64,000 nucleotides of DNA. Origin: JALOOB01 sp040766655 (lineage in GTDB: Bacteria; Chloroflexota; Anaerolineae; CG2-30-64-16). The notes under the pieces were generated by a model. That model was not told where the DNA came from, did not search any database, and was given only the letters and a program-made list of their open reading frames with translations. The position numbers and the translations under genes are program-made. Below, piece after piece: positions 39,974-49,248 of this stretch (the stretch's first letter is position 1; each line of letters starts with the position of its first letter). Where the stretch lies: NCBI GenBank assembly GCA_040766655.1, contig JAXGQB010000007.1, positions 310,001 to 374,000 of the forward strand, in the 5' to 3' direction.

Positions 39974-41353
39974 TCAGACGCGCCCCTTTTCGCGAACATT
40001 GCCCCGGGCCATGGAGGCAAAGACACCGAGGAAGCAGAGCACTGAGAACACTGAAAAGGCAATGCGGACGCTCTGCAGGAATTGGGGATGGACCTCCGGC
40101 GTCACGGGCACCGGGCCGATGATCACCGAGAAGAGCAGGAGCGTCAGCCCCAGGCTCAACATCTGGCCGACGGTGCGCATCGTCGCCAGGATCGCCGAAG
40201 CGACCCCGTACAGTCGCCGCTCAGCCGAGCCCATGATCGCGTTCATGTTGGGCGAGGAGAAGAGCCCGAACCCCACGCCAACCAGCAGCAGGCTGGCGAC
40301 GATGTAGGCGAACGACGTGTTCGATCCCACGAATGCCATCATGACCAGCCCGGCTGCGCTGAGCGCCATGCCGGCCGACGCCACGTACCGCGACTCGACG
40401 CGATCGGAAAGGCGTCCGGCAAGGGGCGAGAAGATGGCCATCATGATCGGTTGGGCGACCAGGATGAAGCCCGCATTCTGCGGCGTCAGCCCCTTGATGT
40501 ACTGGAGATAGAGGCTCAACAGGAACGTCACCGCAGTCGTGGCCAGGTAATTGATCAGCGCGGCCAGGTTTGACAGCGCGAACACCCGGTTGCCCCTGAA
40601 CAGGCTGAGATTGAGGATCGGCGCGGAGACGCGCGCCTCCCACGCCACAAACCCCACGATGCCGAGCACACCCGCCGCGAGCAAGATCGCACCCTCCAGG
40701 GCCGGCAGGCTGGACATGCCGTACATCAGCACAGCAATGGCTGCACCGTAGATCACGGAGCCGATCCAGTCGAACCGCTCCCCGCGCGCCTCGGCCCACT
40801 CGGCCTTGAGCCGGAATGCAGCCACTGCGGCGATCGCGCCCACGACTGCACCCACCGCAAAGATGCTTCGCCAGCCGAGATTCTGGGTCAGAATGCCGCC
40901 GATGAACGGCCCCATGGACAATCCGACATAGACGCTGGCGACGTTGATGCCCAGCACCCGCCCTCGCTCATTCGGAGGATAGGCCGAGCTCAGGATGGCG
41001 GAGCTGGTTGCGAACATCATCGCCGCACTCGCACCCTGCAACGCCCGGAGGCCGATGAGCGCCCCGCCGGAGGTTGCGAACACAGAGAGCGTGGTCATGA
41101 CGACGTAGGCTGCCAGCCCGTAGGCGAAGACGCGCTTCCGCCCATGGATGTCCGCGGCCCGGCCGAACGGGACGAGAAAGATCGCGACCGCCAGCGTGTA
41201 AGCAGTCGCGATCCAGCCCAGTGCGACCGCATCCATGCCGAACTCGCGGCCCATCATCGGCAATGCGATGTTGAGCGACGAGCCCATGAACGCGGTCGAG
41301 AAGGAGGCAATCGTGGTCGTGAGGAGGACGGACCCCTGGCCCTTCGACGTCAT
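39974..41353 (-). CDS. DHA2-type MFS drug exporter
   Basis: A 459-residue membrane protein with about fourteen spans. STAFMGSSLNIALPMMGREFG is the start of DHA2 (EmrB/QacA) transporters, followed by WIATAYTLAVAIFLVPFGRAADIHGRKRV (about 47-75, MFS motif A) and RALQGASAAMMFATSSAIL (motif B, about 103-121). Members export hydrophobic drugs by proton antiport. It begins three bases after the gltX stop on the same strand, so it is probably co-transcribed with gltX, an unusual partner. Confidence 0.87.
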   Translation of the reverse strand: MTSKGQGSVLLTTTIASFSTAFMGSSLNIALPMMGREFGMDAVALGWIATAYTLAVAIFLVPFGRAADIHGRKRVFAYGLAAYVVMTTLSVFATSGGALIGLRALQGASAAMMFATSSAILSSAYPPNERGRVLGINVASVYVGLSMGPFIGGILTQNLGWRSIFAVGAVVGAIAAVAAFRLKAEWAEARGERFDWIGSVIYGAAIAVLMYGMSSLPALEGAILLAAGVLGIVGFVAWEARVSAPILNLSLFRGNRVFALSNLAALINYLATTAVTFLLSLYLQYIKGLTPQNAGFILVAQPIMMAIFSPLAGRLSDRVESRYVASAGMALSAAGLVMMAFVGSNTSFAYIVASLLLVGVGFGLFSSPNMNAIMGSAERRLYGVASAILATMRTVGQMLSLGLTLLLFSVIIGPVPVTPEVHPQFLQSVRIAFSVFSVLCFLGVFASMARGNVREKGRV

Positions 41354-41356
41354 GCC

Positions 41357-42835
41357 TCAGCGCCCCAGCTTCGCGAGGGCGACTTCCATGCGCCGGAGGG
41401 TCTCCTCTTTGCCTAGGATCTGGGCGATCTCCGTCGCGCCGCCGGGAGTGGAAAGGAGGCCGGATAGGGCGATTCGCACGGGCCACATCGCCGTTCCCGT
41501 CTTGAACCCGTTCGCCTTGGCCCATTCGACCAGCTTCGGCGCCAACGCCTCGTGCGTCCACTCAGTTTCATCGACCAGCAGCTCCATGAGATGAGCGAGG
41601 ATGTTGGCGCTGCTCTCCATCGTCGACCTGGACTTCTCGTGCACGTACAGGTCCGCCTCGTGCGGCATCGGCGCACCGAAGAACGCGACTAGCTCGGGGA
41701 TGTCCGTCAGACGCACGACGCGCGGCTGGATGAGCCGGCTGATGGCCAACGTATCGAAGGCTGCGAGCTCGGGGCCGTAGTAGGGCTGCGCAAGCGCGTG
41801 GAATTCCGCCAGCGGCAGCACGCGGACATGCTCGCCGTTGAGCCAATCCAGCTTGCTGATGGAGAAGGCCGCGCTGGACTTGTTGATGCGGTCGATGTCG
41901 AATGCCTCGACCAGGCCCGCCAGGGTGAAGAACTCGCGGTCGTCCGCGGGATGCCAGCCCAGCAGCGCGATCGCGTTGACGATCGCCTGGGGCAGATAGC
42001 CCCGCGCCACCAGGTCCTGGAACGAGGCATCGCCCGCGCGCTTGGAGAGCTTCTTGCCGCCCTCCTTCACGATGTGGGGCAGGTGCACGTAGTCGGGCAC
42101 GGGCCAGCCGAAGCTGTGGTAAAGCAGGTTGTACTTAGGGGTCGAGGAGAGATACTCCACGCCCCGCACCACGTGCGTGATCCCCATGAGGTGATCGTCC
42201 ACCACGTTGGCGAAGTTATAGGTGGGATAGCCGTCCGACTTGAGCAGCACCTGGTCGTCCAGCAGGTCGTTGCGCCAGGTGATCGAGCCGTACACGTGGT
42301 CTTCGAACCTGGTCACGCCCGTCTCCGGGATCCGCTGCCGGATAACATGGGGCTCGCCCGCAGCCGCGCGGCGATCAGTTTCCTCGCGTGACAGGAAGCG
42401 GCAGGGATCGTAGATCTTCGCGGGCGCGTCGCCCGCTGCCGGCCCGTCCGGCTCGCTCGCGTCTTCCCCCTCTTCGATGGTCTCGCGCGACGCCTCTGCC
42501 TCGACCTTGGAGCAAAAGCACCGGTACGCGCCCCCCAGCGCCACCAGGCGCTCCGCGTGCTGCCGGTACAGCGGCTTGCGCTCGCTCTGCACGTAAGGCC
42601 CGTAATCGCCGCCCTTGTCTGGCCCCTCGTCGTAATCCAGGCCTGCCAGCCGCAGGCTGTCGTAGATGACCTGGACGGCATCCTCCACGTTGCGGCGCCG
42701 ATCCGTGTCCTCGATTCGCAACACCAGGCGCCCGCCGTAGTGCCGCGCAATCAGGTAGGCATAGAGCGCGGTTCGAAGATTGCCGATATGCATGTAGCCC
42801 GTCGGGCTGGGTGCGAAGCGAGTCCTGACCGCCAT
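41357..42835 (-). CDS. gltX: Glutamyl-tRNA synthetase
   Basis: A 492-residue class I synthetase charging tRNA-Glu. RTRFAPSPTGYMHIGNLRTA carries the HIGH-type motif HIGN (16-19), IEDTDRRR is at 41-48 and the KMSKS-type loop is KKLSKRAGD (261-269). A short acidic insertion (about 116-140) interrupts the usual zinc-region position. Length is normal. The upstream gap to the ANTAR regulator is 36 bases, so it may share that transcript. Confidence 0.96.
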   Translation of the reverse strand: MAVRTRFAPSPTGYMHIGNLRTALYAYLIARHYGGRLVLRIEDTDRRRNVEDAVQVIYDSLRLAGLDYDEGPDKGGDYGPYVQSERKPLYRQHAERLVALGGAYRCFCSKVEAEASRETIEEGEDASEPDGPAAGDAPAKIYDPCRFLSREETDRRAAAGEPHVIRQRIPETGVTRFEDHVYGSITWRNDLLDDQVLLKSDGYPTYNFANVVDDHLMGITHVVRGVEYLSSTPKYNLLYHSFGWPVPDYVHLPHIVKEGGKKLSKRAGDASFQDLVARGYLPQAIVNAIALLGWHPADDREFFTLAGLVEAFDIDRINKSSAAFSISKLDWLNGEHVRVLPLAEFHALAQPYYGPELAAFDTLAISRLIQPRVVRLTDIPELVAFFGAPMPHEADLYVHEKSRSTMESSANILAHLMELLVDETEWTHEALAPKLVEWAKANGFKTGTAMWPVRIALSGLLSTPGGATEIAQILGKEETLRRMEVALAKLGR

Positions 42836-42871
42836 GCTCTCTCCGTGTTGTGTTAGTATGCGCTGTCGGCC

Positions 42872-43456
42872 TCAGCCCTGGCCCACCTGGTGCGCCAGGA
42901 TGATCGCCTCGGCCACGTCCTTCATCGGCTTCCGGTTGTCCATGCTCATCTTCTGGATCTTCCGAAAGGCTTCACTTTCTGAGAGCTCCTGCTTGTCCAT
43001 CAGGATGCCCTTGGCACGATCCACGAGCTTGCGCGTTTCGAGCGCCTCCTGAAGATCGGCCACCTGCTTCTGCATGTCCTGGAATTCGACGAAGCGCGCG
43101 AGCGCGATCTCGATTGCGGGGGTCAGCTCCTCCTCGCGGTACGGCTTGACCAGGTAGGCCACGACGCCCGCGTCCCGTGCGCGCTGAACCAGCTCACGCT
43201 GGCTGTAGGCGCTCAGCAGCACCACCGGGGCGATGCGCTCCTCGGTCAGCACCGTGGCTGCCTCGATGCCGTCCATATCGGGCATCTTGATATCCATGAT
43301 CACGACATCAGGTCTCAGTTCGCGCGCCTGATTGACGGCGCTGCGCCCGTCGGCCACCTCGCCCACCACCAGGTAACCCAGGTTGGTGAGCATCTCGCGC
43401 AGATCCATCCGGATCAATGACTCATCGTCGGCAATGATGACCCGTGTGCGTTCCAT
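42872..43456 (-). CDS. ANTAR-domain response regulator (PdtaR-like)
   Basis: A 194-residue protein with a receiver domain (1-120; acidic pocket D10-D11, phosphoacceptor D55 in VIMDIKMPDMDG, K in LVKPY) and a C-terminal ANTAR RNA-binding domain (about 130-190, TRKLVDRAKGILMDKQELSESEAFRKIQKMSMD). ANTAR regulators bind paired hexaloop hairpins in leaders and prevent termination. ATG 43456 follows AGGAGG; an ATG eight codons earlier lacks a Shine-Dalgarno. A cognate HisKA_2 kinase is encoded 62 bases upstream, the PdtaS/PdtaR arrangement. Confidence 0.92.
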   Translation of the reverse strand: MERTRVIIADDESLIRMDLREMLTNLGYLVVGEVADGRSAVNQARELRPDVVIMDIKMPDMDGIEAATVLTEERIAPVVLLSAYSQRELVQRARDAGVVAYLVKPYREEELTPAIEIALARFVEFQDMQKQVADLQEALETRKLVDRAKGILMDKQELSESEAFRKIQKMSMDNRKPMKDVAEAIILAHQVGQG

Positions 43457-43518
43457 AATGACCTCCTGTGACTGGCTCAATAGACTGCTAAGGGACGCCG
43501 CCCGTCCGCCGGCGCTGC

Positions 43519-44997
43519 CTACTTCGGCGCCGCGCCCATATTGATGATCGCCTTCGGAAAGACGATCGTAGCCACGACGCCGCGTCCGGCCTGGTTCTCC
43601 AGGCTGATCTCGCCCCGCAGATCGGCCTGCACGAGGCTGCGCACGATCTGCAGGCCAAGGCTCGTCGTGTTGCTCAGGTCGAAATCGGGCGCCAGCGGCT
43701 CGCCGTCATCGCAGACCTCAAGCTTAGCGCCGTCTCCCAAATCGGTCAAGACCACCCTGATCTGCCCGTGCTCCCGGTGCTCGTAGCCGTGCTCCAGGGC
43801 ATTCTGAACGAGCTCGTTGATCACAAGCGCGGTGGCCGTAGCCTGCTGGCTCGGCAGGTAGATCGCCGGCCCGTCGATGCCGAACTCGACCTGCTTGCCC
43901 GGCACCATCACCTGGCGCGTCTGCGACACGATGCGCTGGCAGACGTCGCGGATGTTGATGGATTGACTTTCGTCCAACGACAGGAACTCGTGGATGACGG
44001 CAACGCTCAGGATACGGGCGATCGCCTCCTTGAGCGCCAGCTGCGTCTCGGCCTGGTGCGCCCGGCGGTACTGCATACGCAGGACAGCCGCGATATTCTG
44101 CAGGTTGTTCTTGACCCGGTGGTGCACCTCTTGGATCATGGTCGATTTGACCTCGAGCTCGGCCTTCTTGCGCCGCTCGTCGGTCGCATCGTGCAACGCG
44201 ATGATCACGCCACTTGCCTCGACTGCAGGCCCGATCGGCGCCAGCCGCTGCAATAAGCCGAGCCGGCCAGGCGAGGGCCACACTGCGATGGCCTTGCGAA
44301 TCCACTCGTGCTCCCCGAACCTGGACTCCACTTCAACGGGCCGCCCGGTCTGCATCGCCGTGATGGCGAGCACGTCATCGCCGGTGTGCAGGTAGTTGAG
44401 CGGCCGGTTGCGCAGATCCTCCACGTAACCCAGGCGTCGATACAGGTTGTTCGCGATGCCGCTCAGGTAGATGATCCGCAGCTGCGAATCGACCAGGAGG
44501 ACGCCGTCCATCTCCTGGAACGGCGACAATCCGTCGGCCGCGGCCAGCTCGCCCTGGACGCACATCTGCTTCATCCACTCGATGGCCCGCCGAAAGGAGC
44601 GGTGACGGTGCCGATGTCGCTCCAGCTGAATCAGGCTCGTCTCGAACGATAGCAGACCGATCACGCGGCCGGCGCCGTCAAAGATGGGCCGGACATCCTG
44701 AACCACGGGCGCACCGCTTACGAATTCCACCTGGCTCTGGCGCGGGCGGCGCCGACGCAGCGCCTCCAGGGCCAGCGGCGCCTCGTGGGTGGACAGGACC
44801 TGGTTGACGAGGTTCTCGGTGTACAGCGAGGAGATCGAGCGCGGCCGTGCCTGGGCAACCACCTTCACCTGGTGCTGGCGCAGGGGTTGCAGCAGCAGCA
44901 GGTCCGAGCGGCTCATGTCCGCCGTGATAGGCATCCCCAGCGCGACATCCTGCAGACGTTTGGCTGGGTCAATGTCCGGTGTGACGCTCATTGTCAT
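43519..44997 (-). CDS. PdtaS-like HisKA_2 histidine kinase
   Basis: A 492-residue soluble kinase. Residues about 5-150 match the H_kinase_N (GAF-like) domain, 160-270 a PAS-like domain (MDGVLLVDSQLRIIYLSG, ALHDATDERRKKAE), then a HisKA_2 dimerisation domain with phosphoacceptor H293 in EVHHRVKNNLQNI and a HATPase domain (about 385-490, NELVQNALEHGYEH, CDDGEPLAPDF). There is no membrane span, so it senses a cytoplasmic signal. ATG 44997 (or 44991) was chosen; longer readings run through the tRNA gene. It lies just downstream of the tRNA terminator, upstream of its ANTAR regulator. Confidence 0.9.
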   Translation of the reverse strand: MTMSVTPDIDPAKRLQDVALGMPITADMSRSDLLLLQPLRQHQVKVVAQARPRSISSLYTENLVNQVLSTHEAPLALEALRRRRPRQSQVEFVSGAPVVQDVRPIFDGAGRVIGLLSFETSLIQLERHRHRHRSFRRAIEWMKQMCVQGELAAADGLSPFQEMDGVLLVDSQLRIIYLSGIANNLYRRLGYVEDLRNRPLNYLHTGDDVLAITAMQTGRPVEVESRFGEHEWIRKAIAVWPSPGRLGLLQRLAPIGPAVEASGVIIALHDATDERRKKAELEVKSTMIQEVHHRVKNNLQNIAAVLRMQYRRAHQAETQLALKEAIARILSVAVIHEFLSLDESQSINIRDVCQRIVSQTRQVMVPGKQVEFGIDGPAIYLPSQQATATALVINELVQNALEHGYEHREHGQIRVVLTDLGDGAKLEVCDDGEPLAPDFDLSNTTSLGLQIVRSLVQADLRGEISLENQAGRGVVATIVFPKAIINMGAAPK

Positions 44998-45007
44998 CTC
45001 AAAGAGA

Positions 45008-45033
45008 GAGGGGTGGGATAGATCCCACCCCTC
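45008..45033 (-). terminator. Intrinsic terminator of tRNA-Pro
   Basis: On the minus strand GAGGGGTGGGAT (45033-45022) pairs perfectly with ATCCCACCCCTC (45019-45008) over a two-base loop and is followed by TCTCTTT. It lies eight bases after the tRNA 3' end. Confidence 0.8.
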
Positions 45034-45040
45034 CAGGGTC

Positions 45041-45117
<77 letters not shown>

Positions 45118-45194
45118 ACGACGTTTAGAGTATACGCGAAGGCGCCCATTCGTGCAAATCAGGCCCGGCGGAGTCCGGAAGCCCGCCGGCAGCG

Positions 45195-46163
45195 TCAGCC
45201 GAGTTGCGCGCCGATGAAGCCCCGCGCGCCCGCCAGGAACGCGCGGACGGGCGTCGCCTTGCGACCCTGCAGCTGGACGGTTTCCAGCCACAGCAGGCCA
45301 TCGCCGGTGATGACGGCCGCAGTTCCCCGGGGACCGGCCACGACCTGCCCGACGCGCGTGCCGCCAGGATGTGGGTTGAGCGACAGGTCGCCCGACTGTG
45401 GCTGGCGCGCTTCCACGCGCGCCGCGATCACCTTCAGCAACTGCCCGTCCCAGGTCGTGAACGCGGACGGCCACGGCTGGTACGCACGCACCCGTCGCCC
45501 GATGAGCACCGCGGGCTCATGCCAATCGATCCGCCCGTCCTCCTTCGCGATGCGCGGGGCGAACGTCGCCCCGTCGCCGGGCTGGGGTGATGGCTGGATC
45601 TCCCCGCGCAGCCACTGTGGCAGCGTCTGCACCAGCAGGTCCGCCCCGAGGCGTGCCAGCCTCTCGGTCAGGCTGCCCGTCGTGTCGTGCGTCGACACCG
45701 GAATCGCGGCCGAGGAGAGCATGGGGCCGGTGTCGACCCCTGCATCCATCTTCATGATGGTCACGCCCGCTTCGCGATCGCCCGCGAGGATCGCGCCTGC
45801 AATCGGGGACGCACCCCGGTGGCGCGGCAGGAGGGAGCCGTGCACGTTGATGCACCCGAAACGCGGCAGATCGAGCACGGGCTGCGGCAGAATGACGCCG
45901 TATGCGGCCACGACGACAAGCTCCGGGCACAGATCCCTCAGCTGGGCCTGCTCAGCCGGGGACCGAAACGAATCGGGCTGATACACGGGCAGACCGTGCG
46001 CCTCCGCGTACTGCTTGACCGGCGAACGATCGAGCCGCTGGCCGCGGCCGGCCGGGCGGTCCGAGCGCGTGTAGACGCCCACGATCTCGAATGAGGCCGC
46101 GACGAGGGCGTCGAGCACGGCCACTGCGAATTCCGGTGTTCCCATGAAGACGGTGCGTGTCAT
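45195..46163 (-). CDS. fmt: Methionyl-tRNA formyltransferase
   Basis: A 322-residue enzyme that formylates initiator Met-tRNA using 10-formyl-THF. VFMGTPEFAVAVLDAL opens it; catalytic N106 and H108 lie in CINVHGSLLPRHRGASPI (SLLP at 110-113) and D144 in MDAGVDTGPM. The C-terminal OB-like domain (about 205-315) is present. No peptide deformylase or PriA gene is adjacent, unlike in many bacteria. Divergent from recJ. Confidence 0.95.
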   Translation of the reverse strand: MTRTVFMGTPEFAVAVLDALVAASFEIVGVYTRSDRPAGRGQRLDRSPVKQYAEAHGLPVYQPDSFRSPAEQAQLRDLCPELVVVAAYGVILPQPVLDLPRFGCINVHGSLLPRHRGASPIAGAILAGDREAGVTIMKMDAGVDTGPMLSSAAIPVSTHDTTGSLTERLARLGADLLVQTLPQWLRGEIQPSPQPGDGATFAPRIAKEDGRIDWHEPAVLIGRRVRAYQPWPSAFTTWDGQLLKVIAARVEARQPQSGDLSLNPHPGGTRVGQVVAGPRGTAAVITGDGLLWLETVQLQGRKATPVRAFLAGARGFIGAQLG

Positions 46164-46354
46164 ATCGATCTGGCTCCCAGGCCGAACACTATAGCACGGC
46201 CGCCGAAAACGCCCAAGCAGGCGGCCAAAATGTGGCCGAATGTGAGCATCCTTCGACTGCGCTCCCTTCGGTGTGGCAACCTTCGGTTGGCCCTACGCTC
46301 AGGATGCCTCCGCCAACGGTTGCATTTGGAGGTCCTGGGGCCGCCGCCGATCTG

Positions 46355-46384
46355 TTGCGTGATTCTAAGGCTCTCCGCTATAAT
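46355..46384 (+). promoter_or_regulatory. recJ promoter predicting a leaderless transcript
   Basis: TTGCGT (46355-46360), an 18-base spacer and a consensus TATAAT (46379-46384) are followed by seven bases and then ATG 46392. Transcription would start at or next to the A of the start codon; no Shine-Dalgarno is present. Confidence 0.65.
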
Positions 46385-46391
46385 GCCCACC

Positions 46392-48149
46392 ATGTCAAGT
46401 GCCAAACGCTGGGAAGTTGCCGAGCCGTGTCCGCCGGGCCTGTTCCGGCAGCACTCATCTCTGCATCCGATCATCGTCCAGGTTCTCTACAACCGTGGAT
46501 TGACCGAGAAGGCCGAGGTTTCCGCATTTCTGGATCCACCTGCCGAACTGCGCGACCCGTTCGCCCTGAGTGGGATGGAGCCGGCCGTCGAACGCATCCG
46601 GGCCGCGATTCGTGCAAAGGAACGGATCGTCGTCTACGGCGATTTCGACGCGGACGGCGTCACGGCCACGGCCCTCCTCGTGCAGGGGCTGACCGCGCTG
46701 GGCGCAGCTGTGCAGCCCTACATTCCGCATCGCACTAAAGAAGGATACGGGCTGCATAACGAGTCGCTCGACCGTGTGGCCGAGATGGGCGCGGGCCTCG
46801 TGATCACGGTCGATTGCGGCATCCGCTCGCCCGACGAGGTGGCGCACGGAGCGACGCTTGGCATGGACGTGATCGTCACGGACCATCACTCGATCCGCCA
46901 GGATGCCGAGGGCCGCGACGTCCTGCCGCCTGCGCTCGCCGTGATCAACCCGAAGCAACAGGGCGATGTCTATCCCTTCAAGGATCTGGCCGGCGTCGGC
47001 ATCGCCTTCAAGCTGGTCCAGGCACTGATGCGGGCCGACCGGGACGACCCCCTGAACGGCGTCCCCGCGCAACTGTCCACCGGCGACCTGCTCGACCTGG
47101 TCGCGATCGGCACTGTGGCCGACGTCGCACCGCTGCTGGGCGAGAACCGGACCCTGGTGAAGCTGGGGCTGAACTACCTGAACGGGAGACTGCGCGTTGG
47201 CTCATACCCCCGTCCCCTTCGGATAGGTCTGGAGGCCATGTACACGGAGGCGAACCTGAAGCGTGGCAAGATCAATGCACATTCGATCGGCTTCGTCATT
47301 GGTCCCCGCCTGAACGCAGCAGGTCGCATGGAAAGTGCGAGCATCGCCTATGACCTGCTCACCGCACCGACAGCGGCGGCCGCCGGGCCGCTCGCGGCGC
47401 AGTTGGGTGAACTCAACCGGAAGCGCCAGGCGATGACGCGGCAGTACGTCGACCAGGCGAAGGATGTGCTGGCGAGCGAGGGCGACACGCCGTACCTGGC
47501 GTTTGTCGCCGGATGCTCCTATCATCCGGGCGTCGTCGGCCTGGTGGCCGGGCGGCTGGCCGAGGAGATGTATCGCCCCGCGGTGGTCGCGGAGATCGGC
47601 GCGGAAGAGACGCGCGGCTCGTGTCGCAGCATCCCCTGCTTCAACATCACTGCCGCGCTGGACGAATGCCGGGATCTGCTCAAACGGCACGGCGGCCATG
47701 CTGCCGCGGCAGGCTTCACGGCACCGAACGCGAATCTGCCGGAGCTGCGCGCCCGCCTGGAGGCCATCGCCGCTGAGAAGCTCGCCGGGGCCGATCTCAC
47801 CCGGGTCCTGGCAGTCGACGCTGAGGTCGACCTTGCCGATCTCGACTACGCCATCTGCGCGCAGCTCGAGGTGCTGGAGCCGCACGGCGAGGGGAATCCC
47901 CAGCCGGTATTTGCCACGCGGGGCGCCCGGGTCGTCAGGGAGTCGATGGGCAAGTTCGGCAGGGAACAGGAACACCTGAAGATGCGGCTCGCCGCAAGGG
48001 GATCGGCCACCGAATGGGACGCCGTCGCGTTCTATGGCGGTGCGTTGGCCGGCGAGCTTGGGGCAGCGGTAGACGTGGCCTACACCATTGAGGTTGACGA
48101 CTACACCAGCCGGCCGCGGCTCATCATCAAGGATATCCGACCGGCCTGA
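46392..48149 (+). CDS. recJ: Single-stranded-DNA-specific exonuclease RecJ
   Basis: A 585-residue DHH-superfamily 5'-3' exonuclease for recombination and mismatch repair. Motif I is DFDADG (84-89), the DHH motif is D164-H165-H166 in VTDHHSIRQD, GPRLNAAGRMESA (about 303-315) is the RecJ signature, and the DHHA1 GGHAAAAGF segment (about 435-443) and C-terminal OB fold are present. Reading frame continues upstream, but the consensus promoter sits seven bases before ATG 46392, which fits the start of homology (AKRWEVAEP). Confidence 0.94.
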   Translation: MSSAKRWEVAEPCPPGLFRQHSSLHPIIVQVLYNRGLTEKAEVSAFLDPPAELRDPFALSGMEPAVERIRAAIRAKERIVVYGDFDADGVTATALLVQGLTALGAAVQPYIPHRTKEGYGLHNESLDRVAEMGAGLVITVDCGIRSPDEVAHGATLGMDVIVTDHHSIRQDAEGRDVLPPALAVINPKQQGDVYPFKDLAGVGIAFKLVQALMRADRDDPLNGVPAQLSTGDLLDLVAIGTVADVAPLLGENRTLVKLGLNYLNGRLRVGSYPRPLRIGLEAMYTEANLKRGKINAHSIGFVIGPRLNAAGRMESASIAYDLLTAPTAAAAGPLAAQLGELNRKRQAMTRQYVDQAKDVLASEGDTPYLAFVAGCSYHPGVVGLVAGRLAEEMYRPAVVAEIGAEETRGSCRSIPCFNITAALDECRDLLKRHGGHAAAAGFTAPNANLPELRARLEAIAAEKLAGADLTRVLAVDAEVDLADLDYAICAQLEVLEPHGEGNPQPVFATRGARVVRESMGKFGREQEHLKMRLAARGSATEWDAVAFYGGALAGELGAAVDVAYTIEVDDYTSRPRLIIKDIRPA

Positions 48150-48183
48150 GGGCTGCGTCTGCGGCGGTGACAGGGAGGGAAGA

Positions 48184-48441
48184 ATGGGAGCACGCTCCGT
48201 GAAACGATCGATCCACTGGAAGCGCTTGGCGCTGCCCTTGCGGGTGGCGACCATCTTCGCCGCGGCCGGCATCATCCTGGCCGTCGTCGGCATCATCAAG
48301 GGCACGGTGCCCGCCAATCCGATCTCCATCCTCCTCGCGCTCCTCATCTCCGGCGGCAGTTGGGGCCTCGTCAGTTGGGCGATCACCACGGCCATCGTCG
48401 ACGTCGAACGGGACGCAGCGGAGGACATCGTTGACGAGTGA
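48184..48441 (+). CDS. Small two-span membrane protein
   Basis: An 85-residue protein with a basic N-terminus (GARSVKRSIHWKRLALPLR), two hydrophobic spans (about 22-42 and 48-68) and an acidic tail (VDVERDAAEDIVDE). I do not recognise the family. ATG 48184 has GGGAGG upstream. It lies between recJ (35 bases) and a HAD-IIA gene whose TTG start overlaps its end by eleven bases, so the three are probably one operon. Confidence 0.7.
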   Translation: MGARSVKRSIHWKRLALPLRVATIFAAAGIILAVVGIIKGTVPANPISILLALLISGGSWGLVSWAITTAIVDVERDAAEDIVDE

Positions 48442-49237
48442 CACGGGTGCGCTGCAGCAGCTCAACGCGTTCATCTTCGACATGGACGGCGTCATCTACC
48501 GCGGCAGCCGTGTGCTGCCGGGAGCAGCACAGCTGGTCGAGCGGCTACGCCGGTGCGAGATTCCCCACCTCTTTCTGACCAATAACTCGACCACGCCTGC
48601 CGTCGCAGTGGCGGAAAGGCTGCAGGCCATGGGCATCCCGGCCAGCGCGGACGACATCCTGACCTCTGCCGATGCCACGGCGGAGTATCTTGTTCAGGAG
48701 ATGCCGGGATGCAGCGTGTTGGTCGTCGGCGAGGAGGGGATCCGCGAGGCACTCAGGGAGCGCGGGTTCGCGCTCACGACAGACCATCGCGATGCAGACG
48801 CGGTGGTAGCGGGCATGGACCGGCAGGCGACCTACGACCGACTGAAGGAGGCGAGCCTAGCCCTCCAGGCCGGCGCGCGTTTCGTCGCCACCAACCTGGA
48901 CGCCAATCTTCCCTCAGAGGAAGGACTGATCCCCGGCGCGGGGTCGATCGTCGGCCTGCTCGAGATCGCCAGCGGCGTCAAGGCGCATGGGATCGGAAAG
49001 CCCGCACCGGGCATCTTCAGGCAGGCGCTCGCACGGCTGTGCGTCGCGCCTGAGGTGACCGCAGCGATCGGCGACCGGGCGGAGACGGACATCCTGGGCG
49101 GCCAGGCGGCCGGACTCAAGACGATCGCGGTGCTGACCGGCGTGGGCAGCCGCGCCGACTTCGATGCGATGCGGCCGCCCCCGGATTGGATCTTCGAGGA
49201 CCTCCCCGACTTCGAACGCGCTCGTTTCGGGGCTTGA
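48431..49237 (+). CDS. HAD-IIA family hydrolase
   Basis: A 268-residue NagD/PGP-like phosphatase. FIFDMDGVIYRGSRVLPGA (nucleophile D17, acid D19), LFLTNNSTTP (about 47-56), GKPAPGIF (about 185-192) and AIGDRAETDILGG (about 208-220) are the four HAD motifs around a C2 cap. Substrates are probably small phosphoesters. TTG 48431 is favoured by GGAGG six bases upstream and its overlap with the preceding membrane protein. It is a paralogue of the araL-like protein at 15401-16225. Confidence 0.88.
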   Translation: MTSDTGALQQLNAFIFDMDGVIYRGSRVLPGAAQLVERLRRCEIPHLFLTNNSTTPAVAVAERLQAMGIPASADDILTSADATAEYLVQEMPGCSVLVVGEEGIREALRERGFALTTDHRDADAVVAGMDRQATYDRLKEASLALQAGARFVATNLDANLPSEEGLIPGAGSIVGLLEIASGVKAHGIGKPAPGIFRQALARLCVAPEVTAAIGDRAETDILGGQAAGLKTIAVLTGVGSRADFDAMRPPPDWIFEDLPDFERARFGA

Positions 49238-49248
49238 GGCCCGGCGCC

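Noticed and set aside
46246..46307. Short inverted repeat GCATCCT/AGGATGC with internal CCTTCGG copies before recJ
   Set aside because: The seven-base arms are about 48 bases apart and interior pairing is poor; it may be a decayed repeat, but support is too weak for a feature.
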